Source of the DNA: Allomyces macrogynus ATCC 38327
Taxonomy: Eukaryota; Blastocladiomycota; Blastocladiomycetes; Blastocladiales; Blastocladiaceae
DNA length: 53,015 bases
Assembly: GCA_000151295.1 (NCBI GenBank)
Contig: GG745342.1
Span: 39,647-92,661 of the forward strand
Direction of reading: 5' to 3'
Within the stretch, counting starts at the first letter, position 1; each line of letters starts with the position of its first letter. The notes beneath the pieces are model-generated. The model had not been told where the DNA came from and searched no databases. It saw nothing but the letters and a program-made list of their open reading frames with translations. This document shows, in pieces, positions 34,037-43,564 of the stretch. Made by a program: the position numbers and the translations under genes.

Positions 34037-36047
34037 TCACCGCGGCGCACCTGCTCCCGCGCCCGGCCCACCCGGTGCCGCGCCGCCCACTCCGCCCGCC
34101 GGCCCACCCGCTGCCGCACCGCCACCCCCACCTGCCCCACGCACGCGCAGCAGCACGACCACCTGCTCGACCAACGCGCGCACCTCCCCGACCTCGCGGC
34201 GCAACTCATCCACGTCCCGCCGCAACTGCAACACGCCGAGCGCCGACGCTGACGCCGACGCGGCGGTCGCTGCCGGTCCTCCAGGCGCCGGTGCCGGAAG
34301 CACCAGCGTTGACGGCGGCGGAGGGGGTGCGTCTGCCCCAGATGCAGCGGATGCGGCCGCAGCCGCGATCCCGGCAAACAGCGCCTCGGCGGCGCGCGTG
34401 ACGCCGTGCGCGACCGCCGCCGCGTGCACGGCCGTCGCCGTCGTGGCCGGGTCGAGAGCGGCCGGGGACGACGCCTCGTCGCGCGTCGCGTCGTCAGTGA
34501 CTACTTCAACTCGGCGCCGTTTGGGCACGCGCTGGAACGGGTCGTCGGGCGTTGCACCGTTTGCGGTCGTTGGCAGAGTCGGCCCCGCGGCTGATGCTGG
34601 CCGAGCCGCGACCGGTGGCGGCGGCATGAGCGCGGCCGCCGACGGTGGGACGCCGGGCGGCTGAAGCGCCGTGGTCTGCGGCGGCAGCGCCGTCAGCATC
34701 GGCGTGATCGGTGCCGCGGTCGTTGCGGCCAGGATCCCGCGTAGGGTCTCGGGCGACGGCACGGCGAGTGGCGTCGGCGGGGCCGTGCGTATCGGCAGCG
34801 AGGGTGCAGCGGCTGAGACTGATGCGGCCGAGACCGAAGAGGGTGAGGGTGACCGGCCGCGGCGGCGGCTCCACCGGCGGCGACCTGCATTCCACGATTG
34901 ATCAGTCGGCATGTCTCACCCAGGATCAGAGTGTCTTGAACGCACCAACACCGAGCGTCTGCTCGCGCAGCTCGAGGTACCGCTTGACCGTCTGCCCGTA
35001 CTCGGTGAGCGGCACCTGGTCCTCGCTGAGCCCCAGCTGGTGCACGAGCACGTCCCTCGCCGCGCAATAGTGCCGTAAAATCCGGTCATTCATGACCTTG
35101 ACGCACGCCTCCATGGTAAACACGCGCGCCGGCCGGACGCGGTTCATGCCGGCCAAGATTGGCGGCCACGCTGCGTCCGACTTGGACAGGACGCGGTGAT
35201 CCACCAACAGTTTGGCCAGCGCCATGTCCTCGAGCACCGTCCACGCCTTGGTCGCGACTGGACTCGCGCCGGTCCCGCCGGGCTCGCCGTTGGGCACGGG
35301 ATCGTCGTCGAGAATACGCCGCGCCTGCTGGCAGGCTTCGTCGAGCGTCATCGTGTGGAACGTCGGCAGGTACTGACGCAGCCCATCGAAAAACAGGTTC
35401 GCCTTGTGCCGCCGCAAGAGGGCCTCTGGGTCGGCCGTGCCAGACGCTGTGCCGCCGGACGACGACGCGGACGCGACGGCGGGGGTCATCGGCGCCGACG
35501 ACAATGGCGCGGGCGTCATGGGCGCGGGCGTCGCTGGCTGCGGCGTGCCTGATGCGCTCGCCGCCGTCGGTGCGATTGGTGCGACTATGGCGGCGCGCGA
35601 TCCCAACGGCGGGGCCATCATCACACCGGCAGGGGCAGTCACAGGCGAGGCGCCCGTGCTCGGTGCATGGACGTGCGCGTGTGCTGCTGCTGCTGCCGCA
35701 GCTGCCGCGGCGAGATCCACGCCGGCGTAGATGGCGGGCGGCGCGGGCGCCGAGGTGGTTGACCCGGCCGCTGCTGCTGCTGCGGCGGCAGCAGCGACGG
35801 CCTGCAGATGGTGCTGGATGTGCAGCTGTTGCTGGTGGTGCAGCTGCGCGGCATGCAGATGGTGCAGATGGTGTTGGATCTGGTCATGCGGCGGTGGCGG
35901 TGCGTGCGGTGCGGGCGGATGCGCGAGCGTGTGCGGCGGAGCGGGTGCGGGCGCGGAGACGCCGTCGGCCGCGGTGGTGGCCGCGGTCGGCGCGGGGCCC
36001 GCGGTCGCCGTGGAGGCCGGCGTGGGGTGGCGAGTCGTCGCGGGCAT
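34037..36047 (-). CDS. Low-complexity nuclear protein with a possible SANT/Myb-like segment, 2 exons
   Basis: Exons 36047-34952 and 34884-34037; 647 residues if spliced. Family not recognised. The N-terminal 200 residues are Ala/Pro/His/Gln rich, with an HHLHHLHAAQLHHQQQ stretch and runs of Ala. Residues about 215-365 are the ordered part: LLRRHKANLFFDGLRQYLP, then KAWTVLEDMALAKLL with W and R spacing weakly like a SANT/Myb repeat, and EACVKVMNDRILRHYC. Exon 2 begins with a basic Ser/Arg patch (GRRRWSRRRGRSPSP), has an NLS-like PKRRRVE, and ends with a short leucine coiled coil (LQLRRDVDELRREVGEV) and a Gly/Ala tail. The donor (GTGTTG) is atypical for this window; unspliced, the first exon stops at 34926 and the second would be a separate ORF. 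A transcription cofactor role is plausible only from context. Confidence 0.6.
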
Positions 36048-36357
36048 GATGGCGGACGACGAGGAAGACGATCTGCAGACGCGTGTCGGGAGGCTCCTCG
36101 AGGCGGGCGGGGAGCGCGTGCCTTTTCAGCGCTCAGGGAGCATCCCTGCTTTCAGGCCGTCTTGCCCCAAGACCCGACCTGACCCGAGCCTGCACGTGCC
36201 GCGCTCAGGCAGGGGCGCCTGTCAAGACCATCACGCTGCTGCAAGCTGACTCTGTGAGATCACGTGCCCGGCCCGCTGCGCTGGGCTGCGTGTGTGCGGC
36301 CGCTCACCACCGCCGCTCCCGGACACTGGCCGCTATAAATACGTCTCGCCCGCCAAC
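36048..36357. promoter_or_regulatory. Divergent promoter region between the SANT-like gene and TFIIA large subunit
   Basis: 310 bp separate the two divergent start codons. The TATA box belongs to the plus-strand gene, and a CACGTG E-box-like word occurs at about 36260. No TATA box is visible for the minus-strand gene. Confidence 0.4.
36334..36340 (+). promoter_or_regulatory. TATA box of the TFIIA large-subunit gene
   Basis: TATAAAT in the context CCGCTATAAATACG. It lies only 17 bases before the ATG at 36358, so either the leader is nearly absent or transcription starts inside the first exon. Confidence 0.55.
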
Positions 36358-37663
36358 ATGTCGAACTCGATTGTGGTACGCGGTCATGACTGCCCGCACG
36401 ATGATGAGCATGGACGATGACCGCCGTGGAGCGCGGTGGGAGGCCGACAAGCGCGAAACTTGAGAGTACCAGCATCTAACAGGCTATGGGCCTGTAAACC
36501 AACAGCCGCAGCTCTACCGCGACATCATCTCCAAGGTCATGGAGGAGGCGCGCGACGACTTTGAGCAGTTCGGCGTCGACGAGGCCGTGCTCGACGACCT
36601 GCGCATTGTATGTCTCATCGTCTGAGCGAGCCAGAAACCAGACCTGCGAAACTGACACACATTCCCGGAACGACAGACGTGGGAAAAGAAACTCTACGAG
36701 ACACAAGTCGCCGACTTTTCCACGATCGACCCGCTCGCCGAAGAGTACTATGGCGAGGCCTACGACGCGCCTGCGCACGCGGCCAACTCCACCACGCACA
36801 CGCACGCACCCGCGGCCCGCGCGGGTCCCACGACGGCAAACGCGGCCCCTGCTGCTGCCGCTGCGCCCGCCGCGGCCACTCCGGCGCCGCAACCGGACCC
36901 GCCGCTTTACGCGGCCAACGCGACCTACCTCGCGACACTGCAGGCCGCGCAAGCGCAAGCCGCCGCGGCGCAAGCGGCGCTCGCGTCGGGCGCTGCCCCG
37001 CCCACGACCGCCGCCGTCGCGCCGCCCACGACCTACGCCGGGTTCCCGGCACCGGCACCGCAGCACGCGATGCCCATGTACGGGTCGTTTGCCACGGGCG
37101 CGCGCCGTGCCGCGCCGCCGGGCGCGGCCTGGCCGCACCACGCGCACGCGCACGTGGCCGCACCGGTGAACCCGAGCGCGACGCCCGCGTCTAGGGGCGG
37201 TGCGGGTGGCGGCGTCCCTCCGCCGCACGTCCCGCAATACGACGGGTTCGATGACTCGGATGACGAGTCTGACGAGGACGTGCCGACCACCCGCGCAAAC
37301 GCGCGACCTACCGCGGCGCGACCCGGCGGCGTCGCGACGGTGAATCCGAACGCGGCGCGCGCGTGGGATCCAGTGCTTGACGAGGACGAAGACGACGAGG
37401 ACGACGACGCGCGGCCGACCGCAGCGTCCGGTGCAGCGGTCGGGGAGGAGGATGACGAGGACGCGATCAATTCCGACTTGGACGATGACGACGACGACGA
37501 CGAGCCGCTCGGCGAGGGCGAGGTCGAGAACATGATGCTGTGCCAGTACGAGCGCGTGAACCGCACCAAGAATAAGTGGAAGTGCGTATTGCGCGACGGG
37601 ATCGTGCAGGTGGACGGGAAAGATTACGTGTTTTCGCGGATCACGGGCGACTTCCAGTTCTAA
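36358..37663 (+). CDS. TOA1: Transcription factor IIA large subunit (alpha/beta), 3 exons
   Basis: Exons 36358-36375 (only 18 nt), 36506-36607, 36677-37663; 368 residues. It joins the small TFIIA subunit and stabilises TBP on TATA promoters in the nucleus. The N-terminal four-helix-bundle segment reads MSNSIVPQLYRDIISKV, EEARDDFEQFGVDEAVL, then TWEKKLYETQ after intron 2, as in Toa1. The middle is an Ala/Pro/Thr-rich spacer followed by a strongly acidic stretch (EDEDDEDDD, DDDDDDDEP), also family-typical. The C-terminal beta-barrel segment is highly conserved: MMLCQYERVNRTKNKWKC, LRDGIVQVDGKDYVFSR. The tiny first exon is supported by the MSN start and a GTACGC donor. The middle spacer is long, as is common. 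Confidence 0.93.
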
Positions 37664-38009
37664 ATTGCAGGTGTCGACGTGGGTGAGTGCGTGGACGCGC
37701 AGCGGCGCGGCGAGTCGGCGAGCAGAATGAGGTGGGCGACGTAGTTCCGCGCTTCTTATTCATAGGCGCGGCTGTATCTATAGTTTGAACTTTGGTGTTG
37801 GCATTTTTCGTTTTGGTGCCGCTCGTCGTCGTTGATCGTCTTCTTATCCCTGCCCACTGCCACCACCGTCTCCCCGCACGGGCCTCTTCGCCTTCGTTCC
37901 ATCGTCCCCTGGTCGTTTTTGCCCGATTCGAAAAATAAACACCATATCCATGTCGGTACTTTGCCCACTGTGCCCCACCCGCGAGTCCTCTTCCATCCAA
38001 TTGTTGTGC
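37664..38009. other. Convergent intergenic region (TFIIA / channel 3' ends)
   Basis: 346 bp between two convergent stop codons, relatively AT-rich in the middle. It includes AATAAA in AAAAATAAACACC near 37930, a plausible plus-strand polyadenylation signal. No gene seen. Confidence 0.45.
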
Positions 38010-39151
38010 TCACCTGCCCTTCCCTCCCTTCCCCACCGACCCGGACGACCCCACGCTCTCCCTGGGCCTCCCACCCGTCCCACCTCCTCCACCCCCATTC
38101 CCACCTCCACCTCCACCTCCTCCACCCCCATTCCCACCTCCACCTCCACCTCCACCACCCCCCGCCAAGTGCAACAACGACAGCGACACCCTCGCCGCGC
38201 GCGCCATGACCCCCTTCCCACCCCCAATCTCCCCGTCGGACCCCCTGGCGGGCCCCGTCAACACGATTGCCGAGACGCCGCGCGGGCGCAGCCTCTTCAC
38301 CACCGGTGCGGCAGTGGCGGCCGCTTGCGCGACCGCGGCCGCGCGCGCTTCGTCGTCGCGGCGTTTCGCGTCGGCGCGTTTCTTTTCGTCGATGCCGCGC
38401 TTGAACGCGTCGGCGAGTTTTGGGTAGGCCGATAAGATCAGGTCGAAGTCGTGCTTGTGCAAGATGCACAGCTCGGTCACGGATTTCGTGCGCACCGAGG
38501 CGGTGCGGCGGCACGCTTCTACCGAGATCGTGGTGAGCGTTGTGGTGGAGATGGTGGCCCGGGTCGAATGACATGGGCAACGGACCAAACACTGTGCATG
38601 CAACCTCGTGTCAGTCACCGGCCCTGCAACACCGCGCGCGCGCGCGCGCGCGCGCAAAGAGCAGAGTGCAGTCACAGCTACGTACGCGCAATCTCGCCAA
38701 AGAATGCCCCCGACTTCAACTGGCATATCACTTTCCCGTCCGGCAAGATCACTTCCACGCACCCCGACCGGCAAAAGTACATTTCTTGGCCGTCGTCGTT
38801 GTGCCGGAACACGTAGAAGTCCTCGTTCACCGTGATCATGCGCATGGCCCGCGCGAGCGACGCCGTGAACGCCGCGTCGCAGTCCTTGAAGAGAGGCATT
38901 GAGGCGAGTAAGGGCAGGAAGAGGTGGTTGCACACATCCTGGTGTAAGGAAGCGGGCATGTGCCCAAAGAGCTCGTCTTCGGCAAGACCTTTGTGCCGGA
39001 TCCATTCAAATTCGTTGTGCTGGCAGACTAGGGTCGGGGCGAGGGGGGTCAGTCAGGACGGGACGGGACGGGGCGGGGCGGGGCGCATCGCAGCGAGACG
39101 CGGCGGGCCGCGACACGACGCAGCGAGACGGGAGGACGTGTCGAGGTCGGG

Positions 39152-39248
<97 letters not shown>

Positions 39249-40882
39249 GCAGCGTACGTACCGCGCTTTTGCAGTTCCACGGGGAACTTGCGCTGCCGCA
39301 TAAACTGGCACAGGCAGTCCATGCGGAACCGGTGCGCCTGCACGTTCTCCTCGAGCGTGCCGGTCGTGTCCATCGACTGGATGATCGACGTGATTTCACC
39401 AAACACGATGCCGTTGATCAAGAGCTACGCACGAACCGATCCTGTGGTGAGCAAACGCGTCGTCGTCATCGATTTCCCAACGAACCAACGCGCAGCACAA
39501 ACGTACCCCAAACCCGAGTTCCACGAGCCCATACAGGTACTCAACCGTCGTCCCCGTATCGCGAAAATCAAAGAACAACACGCGCTGCGTCTCGTAGCTC
39601 GAGAGCATGTACTGTGTGGCCCACGACGCGTCGAGCCCACTGCTGGTCATGGCAAAGTTGACATTGATCCACGACTGGTCGGCATCTTCCCACTTGCACA
39701 ACGCCCAGAAGAGGCAATTGTCGAAGTGCGCCATCCACACGTAGGCGGCGACCGACTTGAGCAGGCGCGAGACGGCGCGCGGGACCAAGGGCATTTCGGC
39801 GCGGTAGAAGGTGCGCACGGGCCGTGCGAGCGTCAGGAACCGCAGCGTGCGCAGCCACGCCCATAGGGTCAGGTACCACGGCGAGTTTCTAGGTAGCGCG
39901 GGAGTGGATGAGTTGGATTCTCCACCCTTTCTGCAAGCGGGTGCGCGGCTCACAAGGCGTACTCGGTGCGGAACGACAAGAACGTGGCGCCCGTTTGCAC
40001 GACACATGCGCCATGAAAATCGGCCAAGTAGATGATAATCAAATCAAACGGCACGGCACCAACCAATTCGTGCCAGCCGAAATTGCGCGCAAAGTAGTGC
40101 TCGCGGATCATGGCCGGGACCGTCACCGTGACGCCAAACTCGTCGACGTAGGGCCGTGAGCATGTCAGTGCAACGTTCACGATATTTAAACAGTCGGCCG
40201 TGTAGGCCGCAACGAGGAACCACGGCGTCGACAATTCGCACGCCCACGCCCACGTCAGCGGGACCAGCACCAGGTGGTAGACGTGGACCGCGGCCATGAG
40301 CACGTCCCAGACGGCCCAGATCCACGTGGCGAGCACGTCGGTTTTGCGCACGGCGAGCGCGGGGATCGGCGGTACGGCAGTTCCCGGAGAAGCACCCGAC
40401 GCGGCGGCCGACGACGCAAACGAGGTACTGCGCACGAGCTGCATGCGCGCCGCGACGGACACGTCGTCGCCGACCAGACTGTCAGCATGGTTGGTGTACC
40501 GGCTCACCGACAAGTACTGCTGCGAGGCTGGTAATGACGGCGTGGCGGCGGCGGCGGCCGGCGCACCGTGCAACGCTCGCTTGTGCGTGCCCGTTCCGGT
40601 GCCGTGCCCGCCGCGAGGAAGCGTCAGGACGGGCTCCGATTGGCGCACACGGCCAATGACAGACGTGGCCGAGCCCGTGGCTGCGGCAGACACGGCAGGA
40701 ACGGCGGGGGAGGCCGAGGCGATGGCGGCGGCGGCGCCGGGAAGGAGGACGGGCTCCGACTGGCGCGGTGCATTGGACCGCTGCAGGGTCGCGCGGTGCG
40801 CGGGCGAGATGATGGCCGCTGCCGACGGAGCGCGGGCAGGGGGCGGCGGTCGTGGCGGGGTGCGGTCGGTAGAGTCGGTCAT
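38010..40882 (-). CDS. Cyclic-nucleotide-gated (CNG/HCN-type) channel homologue with non-canonical pore, 5 exons
   Basis: Exons: 40882-39963, 39888-39507, 39424-39262, 39027-38686, 38518-38010; 771 residues. Residues 1-180 are a disordered Ala/Ser/Pro tail. S1 is about 185-213, S2 about 220-242 and S3 about 271-286 (AVPFDLIIIYL). S4 carries spaced arginines (LRTLRFLTLARPVR, about 319-332). S5 is about 351-371, and S6 about 426-450 (GFGLLINGIVFGEI). The C-linker has FPVELQKRVCQHNEFEW. The cyclic-nucleotide-binding domain (about 530-635) keeps its phosphate cassette, FFGEIAQACRRTASVR, formed by splicing. The selectivity-filter position (409-415) reads RVLFFDF, with no GYG. The Gly-rich tail comes from a GGTGGA-type repeat. 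In Blastocladiella a CNG K+ channel acts in zoospore phototaxis; a similar role here is inference, and this protein may not conduct K+. It may act as a cyclic-nucleotide sensor. Confidence 0.82.
38633..38655. repeat. (CG)n run, 23 nt, in intron 4 of the channel gene
   Basis: Alternating C and G for 23 nt inside the intron 38685-38519. Such tracts can adopt Z-DNA. No coding consequence. Confidence 0.9.
39154..39245. repeat. (GA)46 microsatellite in intron 3 of the channel gene
   Basis: 92 nt of perfect GA (CT on the transcribed strand) lie between the donor at 39261 and the acceptor at 39028, making this 234-nt intron the longest in the window. As a pyrimidine tract it precedes a C-rich acceptor region. 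Confidence 0.97.
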
Positions 40883-41271
40883 GGTTGGTCGTCGTTGAGC
40901 GGCCGGTTGCCGGCCGTCGCGGGGCGATGCAGCAAGTGGAAAGATGGCCCTGGATGCCGGCGGCGGGGCGACGATCAAGGCAGCCGACGCCTCGCACGAC
41001 GCCGTCACGCTTCATCCCGTCTGCATGCCGCGCCGCTCCTCCTCCCTCGCCGACCAACTTATTTCTCCCTGCCGAGCACCGCCAACTCGCCAAGCTGCCC
41101 CGCACTTGCACCGCCGTGTCGGCTCCCACTCGCTGCAGCTCGCCGGATCGCTCTGCCCCGGCCCAACCAGCTGGCCGTGCCTGAGCCAGTCGCCTGCCGC
41201 TGGCTCTGGACCAGCCCGTTCACGCATCCGTCCCGCGCCGGCCCAAGCCAACCCTGGACCTGCCGCCCACC
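40883..41271. promoter_or_regulatory. Divergent promoter shared by the CNG-like channel and NME7 genes
   Basis: 389 bp separate the two start codons. No TATA box is visible in either direction. The sequence near NME7 is C-rich. Shared regulation of two probable zoospore genes is inference from position only. Confidence 0.4.
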
Positions 41272-42585
41272 ATGCTCGACTCGCGCGCGCAGCAGCAGGA
41301 CCCGGCGGGCCTCACCTCCCGCCTGGCCTTCCACTGCGAGTACCACGACCCGCACGCCGATCTTGTCCGCCGCTACATTCTCTTCTTCTACCCGCACGAC
41401 AATTCCGTCGAAATGTACGATGTTGCCCTACAGCGCACGTTTCTCAAGCGCGCCAAGTACCCGCCGCTGAAACTCGCCGACCTCGTGCCCGGCACCGCCG
41501 TCTCGGTATTCGCGCGGCAGTTGCACTTGACCGACTATGCCGACAATTTCACGCGTGCGCAGCTGCACAAGGCCGTCGAAACGGTGGCTCTTTACGTGCC
41601 GGACGTGCAGAGTGTCGGGCAAGTGTTGGCAAGGATCACATCCGGGTCCGGCGGGCCCGCGAATGTGCAGGCCATTCGCGCCGTGACTGCCGACGCGGTG
41701 GCCGTTGCGCGGTTAGTGCCTACCCCACCACGCGGCGGGATGGCGGCAATTGTCAAGGTCGCGGCAGCGACGGCTGCGGGCGCACCACCCGGCCGCCCAG
41801 CGTCGGCACCGCCCCACTCCCCTGCACTGACGGCAGTTGCCGATGCCGCAGTCGCGGCGTGTGGTGGCGTGCGCATCACGGAAGACCGCGCGTTTGATGC
41901 GCTGATGCGCGCGCCAAGGCTGGCAAGAGAGACGAAGGACGCGAGTTTGTTGGTGGTGAAGCCGCATGCGGTTGCGCAGGGTACCTCGCATTCAGTTGGT
42001 CTAGGTGCTCGCTGTTCGAAGAGAGGGCGATGATTGACGTCTGTTTGTGCTGTAGGTCGCGTCGGCGCCATCCTCCGCGATCTGGTCGCTGGCGGGTTCC
42101 AAATCGTCGACATGCAGTCGTTTACGCTGGCCAAGCCTGACGCCGAGGACTTTCTCGAGATTTACAAGGGCGTGTTGCCAGAATACCACGTAGGCCGATG
42201 CCGTCCAGATGGTCGACGTGATTCTTCTCCACCCGTTCGCGACTCACTTCCGGGTCTCGATGTAGACGATGGTTCAGGAACTCACTGCTGGCCCACTCGT
42301 CGCCGTGTACGTTCTCTATCCTCCCACCCCTCCGATTTTCGCTATCTCTCTCTCATCCGATGCACGGGCAGTCACGTCACGCACACGACCGTGCCCGCAC
42401 GCACCGTCCCGCTCCTGCGCGACCTGTGCGGCCCCGACGACCCGGACCTTGCCAACGTTCTGCGTCCGCGCGCATTACGTGCGCAGTACGGCCACGACAA
42501 GGTGCACAATGCCGTGCACTGCACGGATTTACCCGACGATGCGCGGCTGGAAGTCGACTTCTTTTTTCAGATCATGGCGGCGTGA
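41272..42585 (+). CDS. NME7: NME7 (DM10 + nucleoside diphosphate kinase-like domains), 4 exons
   Basis: Exons: 41272-41980, 42056-42189, 42266-42306, 42372-42585; 365 residues, close to animal NME7 (about 376). NME7 is an axonemal and gamma-tubulin-associated protein of cilia and flagella. The DM10 domain (about 15-105) is well kept: RLAFHCEYHDPHADLVRRY, FFYPHDNSVEMYDV, RTFLKRAKYPPL. The C-terminal NDK domain is complete: SLLVVKPHAVAQGRVGAI, YKGVLPEYH, RDLCGPDDPD, RPRALRAQYG and NAVHCTDLP, with Lys230 and the catalytic His344. The first NDK domain is reduced to a trace (TVALYVPDVQSVGQ) followed by Ala/Pro-rich filler without catalytic residues. Exon 3 is only 41 nt; its junctions restore the family sequence. 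Confidence 0.92.
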
Positions 42586-43367
42586 GGTGTGACGCAGAAC
42601 GGGTATGGGGACTTGTTGGAATAATGCATGGAAGTTGTCAACGAAATGGCGCGATGTCAGCGATTCGCATCGAGGTCGAAGTGAGCAATCCACCGTCGCC
42701 AATGGGCGCTTCGGCAGTCCGAAAGTCGGCACCATCTCGGCATCCGCGCCCGCGCGTGCCCGGGACATCGTGGTGAGCACGATACGCTGTCCCGACCTGG
42801 CCGATTCGCGAACAAAACCTGGACCGGCGCGGCTTCTGGCCGAGTGAGCGCGACTCGTCGTGGGCCGACGAATCGTGATGGTCGGCGAACACGCCAGCAC
42901 GCGTGGTCCAGGAGTCGTGTAGCTGCAGCACGGCCGCATCGGTCGCAACGCGCGAATCGAGCCGCATATCGAGGCCGTGGGCCCAATTGGCCATGACCTG
43001 CATCGCGACGGCTTGGCCGCGCTGGTCTCTGCCTCGTGGATCAGGAATTCACCAACGCTCAGACAATCTTCGGTCAAAATGCGGCCGGCCCTGTTGGCGC
43101 TGTCCTCAGCCGCGTTTGCTGACGTGGGCGTGGACAAATGCCCGACAAATCCAGGTCGTTCTTGCGCCACCGCACCGTCAAACGCAAGGCGGCGCATCGC
43201 TCTGTCCGTGAAACGACGCGGAACTAGCCCGATTTTGTCCACAGAATGGCCAGGAAGCTCCATGATTGCGCGCACGCCACCCGTCCGGGTGGATCGCACG
43301 CGTCTCGCCGTGTCCTGACCTGCAGACGCTGTGGTCGCGTTCCTCGCGACCTCGTTCGCCGCGGACC
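42586..43367 (-). other. Spacer with a coding-like island on the minus strand (possible gene remnant)
   Basis: On the minus strand, about 43003-42820 reads MQVMANWAHGLDMRLDSRV and ADHHDSSAHDESRSLGQK with the codon bias of neighbouring genes. About 43260-43030 reads LAFDGAVAQERPGF and LTEDCLSVGEFLIHEAE in another frame. I found no splice sites that join them and no known family. A decayed gene or an unassembled small gene are both possible. Confidence 0.3.
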
Positions 43368-43368
43368 T

Positions 43369-43375
43369 TATAAGG
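43369..43375 (+). promoter_or_regulatory. TATA box of the 344-residue hypothetical gene
   Basis: TATAAGG in CGGACCTTATAAGGCG lies 190 bp before the ATG at 43565, with a pyrimidine-rich leader in between. Confidence 0.5.
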
Positions 43376-43564
43376 CGCGCTCGCCCCCACATCTCTCCTC
43401 GCCAACAACGACGACAAGCATCCATCATTTGTGATCGACAAGCTGTTTCGCCAGCAGGTTTGTCTCCACTCTCGCTTGCTCATCCCGTCTCGGACATTCA
43501 TCTCACTCGAGATCTCCACCTCCTCCACCTCTCAGTCTACCTATTCGACCCCGCCATCACCATC

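Noticed and set aside
36376..36462. Short frame beginning MTARTMMSMDDD just after the first TFIIA exon
   Set aside because: Lies inside intron 1, ends at a TGA and is out of the conserved TFIIA frame; the MSNSIVPQLYRD product matches the family.
38010..38200. Gly-rich end of the channel as a separate low-complexity gene
   Set aside because: It is continuous in frame with the cyclic-nucleotide-binding exon and simply reflects a GGTGGA-type repeat.
39006..39421. Minus-strand frames with long Ser-Leu repeats
   Set aside because: Translation of the (CT)n microsatellite inside an intron; the flanking exons splice cleanly around it.
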